Assembly (NCBI GenBank): GCA_049890035.1
Contig: JBMHCG010000013.1
Location: forward strand, 1 to 8,879
Direction: 5' to 3'
DNA length: 8,879 nt
From: UBA11891 sp049890035
GTDB lineage: Bacteria; Bacteroidota; Bacteroidia; Flavobacteriales; Flavobacteriaceae
The notes beneath the pieces are model-generated. The model was not told the DNA's origin and made no database searches. It saw nothing but the letters and a program-made list of their open reading frames with translations. Below are positions 1 to 7,200 of this stretch, in pieces (position 1 is the first letter of the stretch; each line of letters begins with the position of its first letter). The position numbers and the translations under genes were made by a program.

Positions 1-1452
1 AAATGGAACGACTAATTCAGCTGATCTTTCCCAAGAAGAACCACTGGAGTTATATACAATAATATCTCCTTCAAATTGACCCTGAGGAATGCCACTTGGG
101 GCAAAAACTAAAGTATCCGTGGCTGTTGAGGAAACTGTTAAAAACGTATTTGGACCACCATTGGTAGTGGGAAAGGTGTATTGACTTCCACTTTCTCCCA
201 CGGTCAGTCCAATGGTCCCTGAAACAGTCATTCCACCGACTTCTAAGGTATAGGTAGTGGTATTACCCTCAGCGGTAACTTGCGCCAGGGTTTGGGTATC
301 CGTATTGGTATAGCCTGACAAATCCACCGTCTGGGTGCTGTCCCCGGTTATCTGTAGTTTTAAATCGTCGCCACTAAGGAGTGCGGCCAGGGTTTGGGTA
401 TCCGTATTGGTATAACCCGACAAGTCCACCGTCTGGGTGCTGTCCCCTGTTATCTGTAGTTTTAGATCGTCGCCACTAAGGAGTGCAGCCAGGGTTTGGG
501 TATCTGTATTGGTATAGCCTGACAAATCCACCGTCTGGGTGCTGTCCCCTGTTATCTGTAGTTTTAGATCGTCGCCACTAAGGAGTGCAGTCAGGGTTTG
601 GGAATCGGTATTGGCCAGCGATGACAAATCCCCGGTTTCCGCAGTGGTGGTGTTTTCAGGCAGGAGTCGTAAGGTGGTTCCAGAGAGTGAGGCATCAATG
701 GTCTGCGAATCGGTATTGGAAAAACTCAGGGTGACGGTATTCCCCCCAGAAATTCCTAAATCATTGCCCACCAAATTCAACGACTGGCTATCGGTCATAC
801 TAAGGGTCACACTATTTCCAGCGGAAATCCCCAAAGTGTTGCCCGATAGGGTTAAAGTTTGGGAATCGGTGTTGGTATCAACATTGATCCATGTTCCGTC
901 ATACACCTGTAAACTGTTAGTACCTGTATTGTATAGGAGGTATCCCGTGGCAGGAGAGGGGGGCGGACTCCCAACAAACACTTCTTCGAGTGGGACTAGT
1001 GAAATGCTTTCGTTTGTTCCACTTTCGATTCCGATCGTCAGGACACTTGTATTTGTTACAAAACCTGAACCATTAATATTCTGATCATCTGTTCCACCAC
1101 TACTTGTTCCGAGTAATACCCAGGTACTGCTTACTGTTGCATAATAGTAAAATCCAGGTGTACTATCGGTTTGAAAAATGAGCAAACCGTTGGCTGGTGT
1201 TACCACACCACTAATGGCATTTCGTTGGCTAAGGGTCAATCGAGGAATGAGCAATCCTTTATCGTTTCCTGTTGCACTGATTTCCAATACAGCCGAAGGA
1301 TCAGGCGTTGCCGTTCCAATACCCACCTGTCCCGCTAAGGGCGTCATTATCATTAAGATAAGAATAAGAATATAGTGCAATTTCACATTTGTAAAATAAA
1401 TTTTAAATGTGTCACTTAGATATTTTTTTCTTTGAGATATGAACGGTTTCAT
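1..1452 (-). CDS. Secreted repeat-containing surface protein, N-terminal part (C-terminus beyond window)
   Basis: Read on the minus strand, the frame stays open from an ATG at 1452 to the window edge (484 codons). A hydrophobic segment (YILILILMIMTPLAGQ) looks like a signal peptide. After it the chain begins QVGIGTATPDPSAVLEI, then has 'GLLIPRLTLSQRNAI' and 'GLLIFQTDSTPGFYYY', a mature N-terminus seen in many large Bacteroidota surface proteins. From about 873 down to 307 come 'DxQ(T/S)LxLxGN.L.I..GN.V.LS'-type repeats, ending in three near-identical 34-residue units. The last visible part (306-1) is a Ser/Thr/Gly-rich beta-like stretch with 'GDIIVYNSSGSSWERS'. Start choice is uncertain. ATG 1452 gives a long 24-residue n-region. 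An in-frame GTG at 1386 gives a textbook signal peptide (KLHYILILILMIM) and leaves more room for divergent promoters. No C-terminal sorting or S74 domain is visible, so anchoring and exact role are unknown; a surface adhesin or fibre is an inference. Plus-strand ORFs here are antisense shadows. Confidence 0.85.
   Translation of the reverse strand, partial: MKPFISQRKKYLSDTFKIYFTNVKLHYILILILMIMTPLAGQVGIGTATPDPSAVLEISATGNDKGLLIPRLTLSQRNAISGVVTPANGLLIFQTDSTPGFYYYATVSSTWVLLGTSSGGTDDQNINGSGFVTNTSVLTIGIESGTNESISLVPLEEVFVGSPPPSPATGYLLYNTGTNSLQVYDGTWINVDTNTDSQTLTLSGNTLGISAGNSVTLSMTDSQSLNLVGNDLGISGGNTVTLSFSNTDSQTIDASLSGTTLRLLPENTTTAETGDLSSLANTDSQTLTALLSGDDLKLQITGDSTQTVDLSGYTNTDTQTLAALLSGDDLKLQITGDSTQTVDLSGYTNTDTQTLAALLSGDDLKLQITGDSTQTVDLSGYTNTDTQTLAQVTAEGNTTTYTLEVGGMTVSGTIGLTVGESGSQYTFPTTNGGPNTFLTVSSTATDTLVFAPSGIPQGQFEGDIIVYNSSGSSWERSAELVVPF
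307..612 (-). repeat. Three tandem 102-bp repeats (34-residue units) inside the left surface-protein gene
   Basis: Three head-to-tail units on the coding (minus) strand: 612-511, 510-409 and 408-307. Each starts with an AAT codon (NTD.QTL) and ends with the 'TVDLSGYT' motif. A fourth copy starts at 306 (NTDTQTLA) and then diverges. The period is exactly 102 bp, so copy-number change would keep the frame. By hand comparison, units 2 and 3 differ at about 7 of 102 bases yet encode the same peptide. Units 1 and 2 differ at about 6, mostly at the 5' edge of unit 1. The key repeated core is 'LLSGDDLKLQITGDSTQT'. Confidence 0.93.
613..873 (-). repeat. Decayed copies of the DTQ-type repeat upstream of the perfect array
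   Basis: Upstream of the tandem array in the coding direction, the same pattern recurs in diverged form: 'NTDSQTLTLSGNTLGIS.GNSVTLS', then 'TDSQSLNLVGNDLGIS.GNTVTLS', then 'NTDSQTIDASLSGTTLRL'. Unit length is variable and nucleotide identity is low. This looks like an older set of the same beta-strand module beside a recently expanded copy. Confidence 0.65.
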
Positions 1453-1526
1453 TAACAATAGAAAAAAAGTGAGGTTAAAAACAACAATTGCTTTTGGGTT
1501 ACGTTATTAGGACAAGAAATCTGATT
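1387..1526. promoter_or_regulatory. Divergent 5' region with ambiguous start codons on both sides
   Basis: This AT-rich stretch holds the candidate starts of two divergent exported proteins: minus-strand ATG 1452 or GTG 1386, and plus-strand TTG 1488, 1494 or 1527. If the outermost starts are used only 35 bp separate the genes. With GTG 1386 and TTG 1527 the gap is 140 bp, enough for two promoters. No convincing Bacteroidota TAnnTTTG -7 element with a TTG -33 partner was found on either strand. A GAGG at 1471-1474 lies 13 bp before TTG 1488, too far for a good ribosome site. Confidence 0.3.
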
Positions 1527-2876
1527 TTGAGTCGACTATATTTCGTTTTCTTTTTGATATGTAGTGCACACTTACATGCGCAATTGGTGAGTGTTGGAAC
1601 AGATGAATCATTGACATTAACCAATGGCAGCTTACTAGCAGTAGAAGGTCTAGAACTCCGCCCTGTGAGTGCGTTTTTGCTACAGAACACCCAATTATCT
1701 AAACAATCCAACACAACGAATACAGCAGCCATTTCCAATACGTCTTTGGTGTTCGTATTTTCCAACCCAGCACCAGTCTACACCGGTTCGGTACAAATTA
1801 CCTATACACCCTCAGAACTGGGAAGTCTTACAGCAGATTCGTTAGCCATTTCGGTTTTTGATGCCTCACAATGGAAACGCATCCTACCTAGTACAGTAGA
1901 TGCAAGCTCCCGTCAGGTGAGTACTGTTCTTAGTTCGCAGGCGTTTCAGGAAATTACTCTCCAGATTAGTACCACAGCGGCTGCAGTTAGTACGAGTATC
2001 GTTACTACAGTCACTTTTGGGACGAGCGGGGGAAGTAATAGTGGGACAGGATTTACTGCAACAACCACAAGTACCACCAATACGCCAACAGATGCTTCTT
2101 CCACGGGTACTATCGATGCCGATGGCGATGGATTTACGACAGAATTAGAGGTGAACTGTGACACCAATCCGAATGATCCAGAATCGTATCCTTTGGATTA
2201 TGATCAGGACGGTTTGCCCGACTGTATTGACCTTGATGATGATGACGATGGTATTACGGATGTGATAGAACTCGATTGTGGATTCGATCCAAGAAATGAA
2301 GCCGATGTTCCGTCAGATTTTGATGGTGATGGTTTGGTTAATTGTATTGATCCAGATGATGATAACGACGGCTTCTTGGATGAAAATGATGTTTTCCCAT
2401 ACAATCATTCCGAATGGATAGACACCGATTCAGACGGAATTGGCAATAACGAGGATACGGATGATGATAATGACTGTTTTACAGACTTGATTGAAATTCA
2501 AGAAGGTAGTGATGCTTTGGATGCGTTGGATTTTCCAAAGGATGTGGACCGGGATTGCATACCAGATTCCATTGACACAGACACCAATAATGACGGCATT
2601 GTAGACACGCTTATTGTCCTTCCAGAAATATTTTCACCCAATGGCGATGGCATACACGATCAATTAGAGATTGTGAATATTGAAAACTATCCCAATAACA
2701 TTGTCTACATCTTTTCGCGCTCTGGTATGCAATTGATTAAAGTCAAAAATTACAATAACAGTTGGAGTGGTTCGTTTCGTGGAAAAGAAGTGCCTGTGGG
2801 CAGTTATATGATTGCTGTTGATCTAGAGGGAGATGGGACAATTGACAAGAAAGGATGGATTTATCTAACGCGATAA
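1488..2876 (+). CDS. Exported acidic TSP3-repeat protein with T9SS type B C-terminal sorting domain
   Basis: A 462-residue protein. Residues 1-32 include a signal peptide (LYFVFFLICSAHLHAQ). Residues 33-165 form a beta-type N-terminal domain I do not recognise. About 166-208 is a Ser/Thr/Gly-rich linker. Residues 210-374 are Asp-rich calcium-type repeats (DADGDGF, DYDQDGLPDCID, DFDGDGLVNCID, DTDSDGIGNNED). Residues 378-462 are a gliding-motility-associated type B C-terminal domain: it opens with EIFSPNGDGIHDQLEI, contains the IFSRSGM turn, and ends WIYLTR. In known systems this domain directs export across the outer membrane by the type IX secretion system, so the protein is probably surface-exposed or released. 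A PorP/SprF-like gene follows after 4 bp, probably as its secretion partner. No in-frame ATG exists before the signal peptide, so a TTG start is required: 1488 is the outermost, while 1527 gives a more typical signal peptide. The ligand or function of the N-terminal domain is unknown. Confidence 0.9.
   Translation: MLLGYVIRTRNLILSRLYFVFFLICSAHLHAQLVSVGTDESLTLTNGSLLAVEGLELRPVSAFLLQNTQLSKQSNTTNTAAISNTSLVFVFSNPAPVYTGSVQITYTPSELGSLTADSLAISVFDASQWKRILPSTVDASSRQVSTVLSSQAFQEITLQISTTAAAVSTSIVTTVTFGTSGGSNSGTGFTATTTSTTNTPTDASSTGTIDADGDGFTTELEVNCDTNPNDPESYPLDYDQDGLPDCIDLDDDDDGITDVIELDCGFDPRNEADVPSDFDGDGLVNCIDPDDDNDGFLDENDVFPYNHSEWIDTDSDGIGNNEDTDDDNDCFTDLIEIQEGSDALDALDFPKDVDRDCIPDSIDTDTNNDGIVDTLIVLPEIFSPNGDGIHDQLEIVNIENYPNNIVYIFSRSGMQLIKVKNYNNSWSGSFRGKEVPVGSYMIAVDLEGDGTIDKKGWIYLTR
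2115..2609 (+). repeat. Acidic thrombospondin type 3-like calcium-binding repeat region
   Basis: Residues 210-374 of the host protein carry successive D-x-D-x-D-G cores, many followed by a Cys-Ile-Asp (DCID, NCID) and a 'DDDDDG' or 'DDDNDG' loop, the usual order in bacterial TSP3 arrays. Paired cysteines recur at regular places, e.g. NCD, DCID, DCG and NCID. Such arrays bind many calcium ions and stiffen in calcium-rich water. They commonly sit as a spacer before a T9SS sorting domain, as here. Dockerin or EF-hand is less likely, as helices do not flank the loops. Confidence 0.85.
2619..2873 (+). other. Type B T9SS C-terminal sorting domain (gliding-motility-associated CTD)
   Basis: Residues 378-462. 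Landmarks are 'FSPNGDG.HD', a central 'Y..NIVYIFSRSG..L', 'YNNSWSGSFRGKEVPVGSY' and a short terminal beta-strand ending in YLTR. All are characteristic of the type B (SprB-like) sorting domain rather than type A. The domain sits at the extreme C-terminus, as required. Confidence 0.9.
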
Positions 2877-2880
2877 GGCT

Positions 2881-3792
2881 ATGGGGCAAAAATCAGTCAT
2901 AATTTTGAGTATTCTTCTATCGGTGCCATTATGGTCACAGCAGGAAACTCAGTTTTGGTTGGCACCCTATCAATTAAATACTGTCAATCCAGCTGTTGTA
3001 GGAATGGAAGGAAATCCTCAGCTCATTCTTCATTCCAATTCTCAGTGGACTTCAATCGAAGATGCACCGCGCACTTTTGCTTTTTCCTATGCTACCAAAA
3101 CATCAAATAAATTGGGTATCGGAATAAACTTTGTTTCAGATCAAGTCTATGTTGAAAAGCAAACACAAGCGTTTGTTGATTTTTCGTATCCTCTGCAATT
3201 GAGCGGGGATTTATTTTTACAATTGGGATTGAAAGGTGGGGGAAATTTTTATAATGCCGCCGCTCAAAATTTGCGTTTTACGGGCTCTAATTTTGATCCT
3301 GCTCAACGAAGTATAAACACCTTTCGCCCCAATATAGGTGCAGGACTGTATTTGCAATACCAAACTTTTTGGCTATCCCTTTCTCAACCCAATCTAATTG
3401 CTCATACATTGGATGATATAGAATGGGTACAGGCACAAGACCGTGTACATACCTATGCGGCTCTAGGTTTTGATTATCTGTTCACCGAGAGTTGGTCTTT
3501 TAAACCGTCCCTTCAATTACAAAAAGTGAAAGGATTACCCCATCTTTACACGTTTGGTGTTGCTTTTGCTTATCAAAAGAAAGCGGACTTTGGACTAACA
3601 AGGCGATCCACTGGGGAATGGGGGTTATTAACCTTCTTTCCCATTTCATCAAAAATCTTTGTCGGATACGCTTTTGCTCAACCCACAAACAAAAAATTAT
3701 CAGGTTTGCAAGTCCGTTCTCACGAAGTGTTATTAAAATTTACTTTGGCAGAAGGTAAGGATCGTGTTGCTTTTGAAAAAGAAAATCAATAA
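2881..3792 (+). CDS. PorP/SprF-family type IX secretion outer-membrane protein
   Basis: A 303-residue protein starting with a signal peptide (KSVIILSILLSVPLWSQ) cleaved near residue 19-21. The mature part has the PorP/SprF landmarks: 'Y.LNTVNPAVVG' (residues 30-41), 'SQW' (54-56), 'APRTFAFSY' (62-70) and 'LGIGINFVSDQV'. Alternating beta strands follow, down to 'SHEVLLKFTL' near the C-terminus. Length and pattern fit an outer-membrane beta-barrel of this family. In Flavobacterium, SprF is needed to secrete the type B cargo SprB, and related SprF-like genes commonly lie beside type B substrates. Here the gene starts 4 bp after a type B substrate gene, so the two are very probably co-transcribed and the protein is probably dedicated to that cargo (inference). 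It ends in a short charged tail (EGKDRVAFEKENQ). It meets the rhodanese gene tail-to-tail with 4 bp between stop codons and no visible hairpin terminator. Confidence 0.9.
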   Translation: MGQKSVIILSILLSVPLWSQQETQFWLAPYQLNTVNPAVVGMEGNPQLILHSNSQWTSIEDAPRTFAFSYATKTSNKLGIGINFVSDQVYVEKQTQAFVDFSYPLQLSGDLFLQLGLKGGGNFYNAAAQNLRFTGSNFDPAQRSINTFRPNIGAGLYLQYQTFWLSLSQPNLIAHTLDDIEWVQAQDRVHTYAALGFDYLFTESWSFKPSLQLQKVKGLPHLYTFGVAFAYQKKADFGLTRRSTGEWGLLTFFPISSKIFVGYAFAQPTNKKLSGLQVRSHEVLLKFTLAEGKDRVAFEKENQ

Positions 3793-3796
3793 CAAA

Positions 3797-4189
3797 TTAC
3801 TTTTTTTGAGACCATTCTAAATATCCCCCACTATAATTATATATTTGATTGAATCCCATTTCTTTTAATAAAAGGGAAGCCTGATGACTTCGCCCACCAC
3901 TGTGACAGTAGACATAAATAGGCACCTTTCTATCCATAGTAGTAACGTTGGATTTGAATTGTTCGATTTGCAAATAATCAAGATGCCTTGCTCCCCTGAT
4001 ATGTCCCGTGTTAAATTCTTCCAGGGTCCTGACGTCAACTAAGTTTATAGCTGTATGATCCAGTTCTTTGAATTCCTCAAAAGAAATGATCTGAATGGTT
4101 TTTTCTTGTTGGGAAATAAGAGTATGTATTTGGGCAGTTGATAAAACTAAAAAACAGTAGAAATGCAGTAAAGAAAAATTAAAAACCAT
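3797..4189 (-). CDS. Exported single-domain rhodanese-like protein
   Basis: A 130-residue protein with one rhodanese domain, about residues 31-128. Conserved features are VDVRTLEEF (Asp52, Arg54), 'GHIRGARHLD' (CH2A-like), the active-site loop at Cys95 (VYCHSGGRS, a six-residue C-H-S-G-G-R cradle ending at Arg100), and the closing 'Y.GGYLEWS'. Rhodaneses of this type carry a persulfide on the catalytic Cys and move sulfane sulfur to thiols or cyanide; the loop is intact, so activity is expected. A hydrophobic N-terminus (FSLLHFYCFLVLSTAQ) resembles a signal peptide without a lipobox, placing the protein in the periplasm (inference). It is transcribed away from the giant fibre gene and converges with the PorP/SprF gene. 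The real substrate and any link to its neighbours are unknown. Confidence 0.9.
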   Translation of the reverse strand: MVFNFSLLHFYCFLVLSTAQIHTLISQQEKTIQIISFEEFKELDHTAINLVDVRTLEEFNTGHIRGARHLDYLQIEQFKSNVTTMDRKVPIYVYCHSGGRSHQASLLLKEMGFNQIYNYSGGYLEWSQKK

Positions 4190-4209
4190 CAGATAAATAA
4201 ATAAATTTA

Positions 4210-4217
4210 TAAAGTTA
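4210..4217 (-). promoter_or_regulatory. Possible Bacteroidota -7 element for the rhodanese gene
   Basis: On the minus strand the sequence reads TAACTTTA, close to the TAnnTTTG consensus, 20 bp upstream of the ATG at 4189. No clear TTG -33 partner lies at the expected distance, so this is weak. Confidence 0.2.
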
Positions 4218-4232
4218 TAGGTGTTTTATTGA

Positions 4233-4248
4233 TGTGACTTATATCACT
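4233..4248. promoter_or_regulatory. CRP-like inverted repeat in the divergent spacer
   Basis: The sequence TGTGACTTATATCACT has TGTGA and TCACT half-sites separated by 6 bp, one base off the TGTGA-N6-TCACA operator of CRP/FNR-family regulators. It lies 44 bp from the rhodanese ATG and about 51 bp from the fibre ATG at 4299, so it could act on either gene. Only the symmetry and spacing support it; a chance match in AT-rich DNA is possible. Confidence 0.3.
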
Positions 4249-4298
4249 GTCCATTTTTATTACATTTTTTAACTTGAAAGTTTATGACCATAGCCAAT

Positions 4299-7200
4299 AT
4301 GAAAAATTATTTACTATTAGCCATTTGTTTATTCACCTCTCTTCTATACTCCCAAAGCAGAGGTATTAATTTCCAATCCGTAATATATGATATTCAGGGG
4401 AATCCGTCTTCTAATGAAATAATTTCATTAAAATTTTCTATCAAATCTATTGCGGGTGAGGTTTTGTATCTGGAGAGTACAACCCTGGAAACGGATTCCA
4501 GAGGGGTTGTCAATCACATTATTGGGTCGGGTATTTATGATACCGCTTATGGACCCTTTAGCAATATAGACTGGAACCGAGCCCAGAAGGTTGAGATCCT
4601 GACAACGACTCAAAATGGGAATTCCGAAACTTCCTCTCAATTTTTTGTAGCAGGTTCAACAGATTTATCTACAGTACCCTTTTCCGTGGTAGCGGAAAAA
4701 GTATATAGCGACGGTATTACTTTAGATAACAAAACACTTCAAGCTGAAACCGTCCAAGCAGACTACGGATTCTTTGCAAACGTGGTTACAGCAACAGCTT
4801 TTTATGGGGACGGATCTGGGCTTACCAATATCAATGTTGCCGCATCCATTAAGGCGGATGAAAATAGAAACCTAGTGATTGGGGATGGTCTACAAAACAA
4901 TACGACAGGATTTGATAACACCACAGCTGGCTTTGAGAGTTTAAGGGAAAATACAGCTGGAAACTGGAATACCGCTTATGGTTCTAAATCATTGAGAAAT
5001 AATACCACAGGGAGCAACAATACGGCAATAGGAGCAGAAGCATTGCGAAGTAACTCCACTGGTGATAACAATGTTTCTGTGGGTGCCTTGTCGATGATGG
5101 ATAACCAAACGGGCCGCAACAATATTGCTTTAGGATATTACACTTTAACGGCAAATGTATCGGGAACAGACAATATTGCAATAGGTTCAAATGCGTTGGA
5201 TGGTAGTAGTGGAGCAACTCGAAATATTGCGATTGGATCAAACTCTCTTGGTAATAATCTTAATGGAGGTGAGAATATTTCAATCGGTTATAATTCACTT
5301 CTCAATACAAAAGAAGGCCATAACAATATTGCAATAGGGAACTATTCTCTATCAGGAGAATCTGTTTGGGATAACGTGGCTATAGGTTCAGCAGCAGGAG
5401 ATGGATTAGAACACGGAATAGAAAATGTTTTTATTGGATATGGTTCAAAGGCGTCACAAGATGAGGAACGGATTACGAACTCAACGGCCATCGGTGCCAA
5501 TGCTGTCATTAGAAAGAGTAATACGATCCAGTTAGGAAATAATCAAATTGAATCAGTTGAAACTTCAGGGATAGTTTCTGCTACGGGTTTTATTGGTGAT
5601 GGTTCTGGTTTAGACAATATCAATGCCACTGTTATGGCAGATGAAAACCGAAACTTAGGAGTCGGTAATACATTTGGGGAAATAATAATTTTTCCTCCAT
5701 CGATCAGTTCACCTTCATATTACGACTTATATCCGGAGGATTCACAGAATTCTGGACCAGGAAGGAATAATATATCCATATCACCCGACGGAATGCAAAA
5801 CTTGATAGATGGGAGACAAAACGTATCTATCGGGTCTGGTGCACTTGAAAACAACGAACATTCCTCTGATAATGTTGCAATCGGTTATAATGCAGCCAAT
5901 GAACTTACCCAAGGTGGTTTAAATACTACCCTAGGTTATGGTGCCATGAAAAATGGTGATGGTTGGGTTAATACCGCTATTGGGAGTACAGCAATGTACA
6001 ATAACCAGGGGAGTATGGGAGCTGTAGCTATTGGATCTGGGTCTTTGGAAGAGGCTTTGGAAGTAGATTCATCTGTTGCGATTGGCCTTGATGCATCTCA
6101 CGAATCGAAATTCAGCCAATACAACGTAGCCATCGGTGCAAGGTCGTTGTACAACGTAGGGAGATCTTTGGACCAACCCCCAAATCAGGAAGAAGATAGA
6201 ATTGCTGCAACAAAAAATGTTGCTGTTGGTTTTGAGTCTCAAATGAATAATGATAGCGGACATAATAACGTATCTGTTGGGGCACAATCCATGGTGAATA
6301 ACAGAGAAGGGTTTGATAATGTTGCCGTTGGAACCTATGCCGGGCAACGCAATAATGGTATATCCAATACTTTTTTAGGATATCAGAGTGATTTGGCAGA
6401 AGGAACGAACCAGAATCAAACTAGAAATTCTGTTGCCCTTGGAGCCAATGCAAAAATTTCCGCAAGTAATATGATTCAGCTTGGAGATAATCAGATTGAA
6501 TTGGTTCAAACAACAGGGGTTATCTCAGCGACAGCCTTTGTTGGTGACGGTTCAGGTTTAACCAACATAAACTCTGGTAGTTCAAAGCTTGATGAACTTT
6601 CCGATGTTACTTACATAGATGGGACCAATAGCTCGGGCCCCTCCTTGTTTATAGGAAATGACGATTCAAGATTTGAATCATTAACAGTTAGTAACACAAA
6701 CAACAACGTAGGAGTCGGTCCCAATACGTTGACAGACATTAGAGGCGGCGGAAATAATACTGCTTTGGGCACGGCCGCTCTAAGACATAACGAGCTTGGA
6801 TCATTTAATACGGCAGTTGGAACGGGTGCTTTGGAAAATAATAAAGGATCAGGGAATACGGCTGTTGGGAACCAAACATTGGTTAGAAATGTCTCAGGGA
6901 ATAATAATAGCGCATTCGGTACAGATGCACTCCGAGAAAATCAATCTTCTGGGAATACTGCTTTTGGTGCTTATGCGTTGTCAAAAAATGTTTCAGGAAC
7001 AGTAAATACCGCTGTTGGTGATGGTGCTTTATCCAACAATATAAATGGAGAAGGAAACACGGGTATTGGTTACGCTTCATTGAGAGAAAATCAATCTGGT
7101 TTTACCAATGTAGCTGTTGGACAAAATACTTTGATGGAGAACATCTCAGGTTCGAGTAATACAGCTATTGGGTTTGGAGCGTTAGCAAATAATATTTCAG

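Noticed and set aside
307..612. CRISPR-like array
   Set aside because: Repeats are contiguous 102-bp coding units with no spacers and no cas genes.
539..1084. Plus-strand ORF of 181 codons
   Set aside because: It is antisense to the well-supported minus-strand surface protein, has no family signature, and its internal repetition mirrors the real repeats.
1178..1375. Plus-strand 65-codon ORF
   Set aside because: Antisense to the signal peptide and N-terminal domain of the minus-strand gene.
2204..2404. Minus-strand Ser/Pro-rich ORF
   Set aside because: Reverse complement of the Asp-rich TSP3 codons; composition explained entirely by the real gene.
2115..2609. Dockerin or EF-hand domain
   Set aside because: DxDxDG loops are present, but the regular CID/NCID spacing and absence of flanking helices fit TSP3 repeats better.
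3793..3796. Bidirectional terminator between the convergent genes
   Set aside because: Only 4 bp separate the stop codons, and no hairpin with a T-run was found near the junction.
4229..4246. FNR box (TTGAT-N4-ATCAA)
   Set aside because: TTGAT and ATCA are present but 9 bp apart, so the spacing does not fit; only the CRP-like reading was kept.
6796..7005. Plus-strand 69-codon ORF, and the similar one at 7405-7674
   Set aside because: Out-of-frame shadows of the head repeats; their resemblance to each other reflects the duplicated segment.
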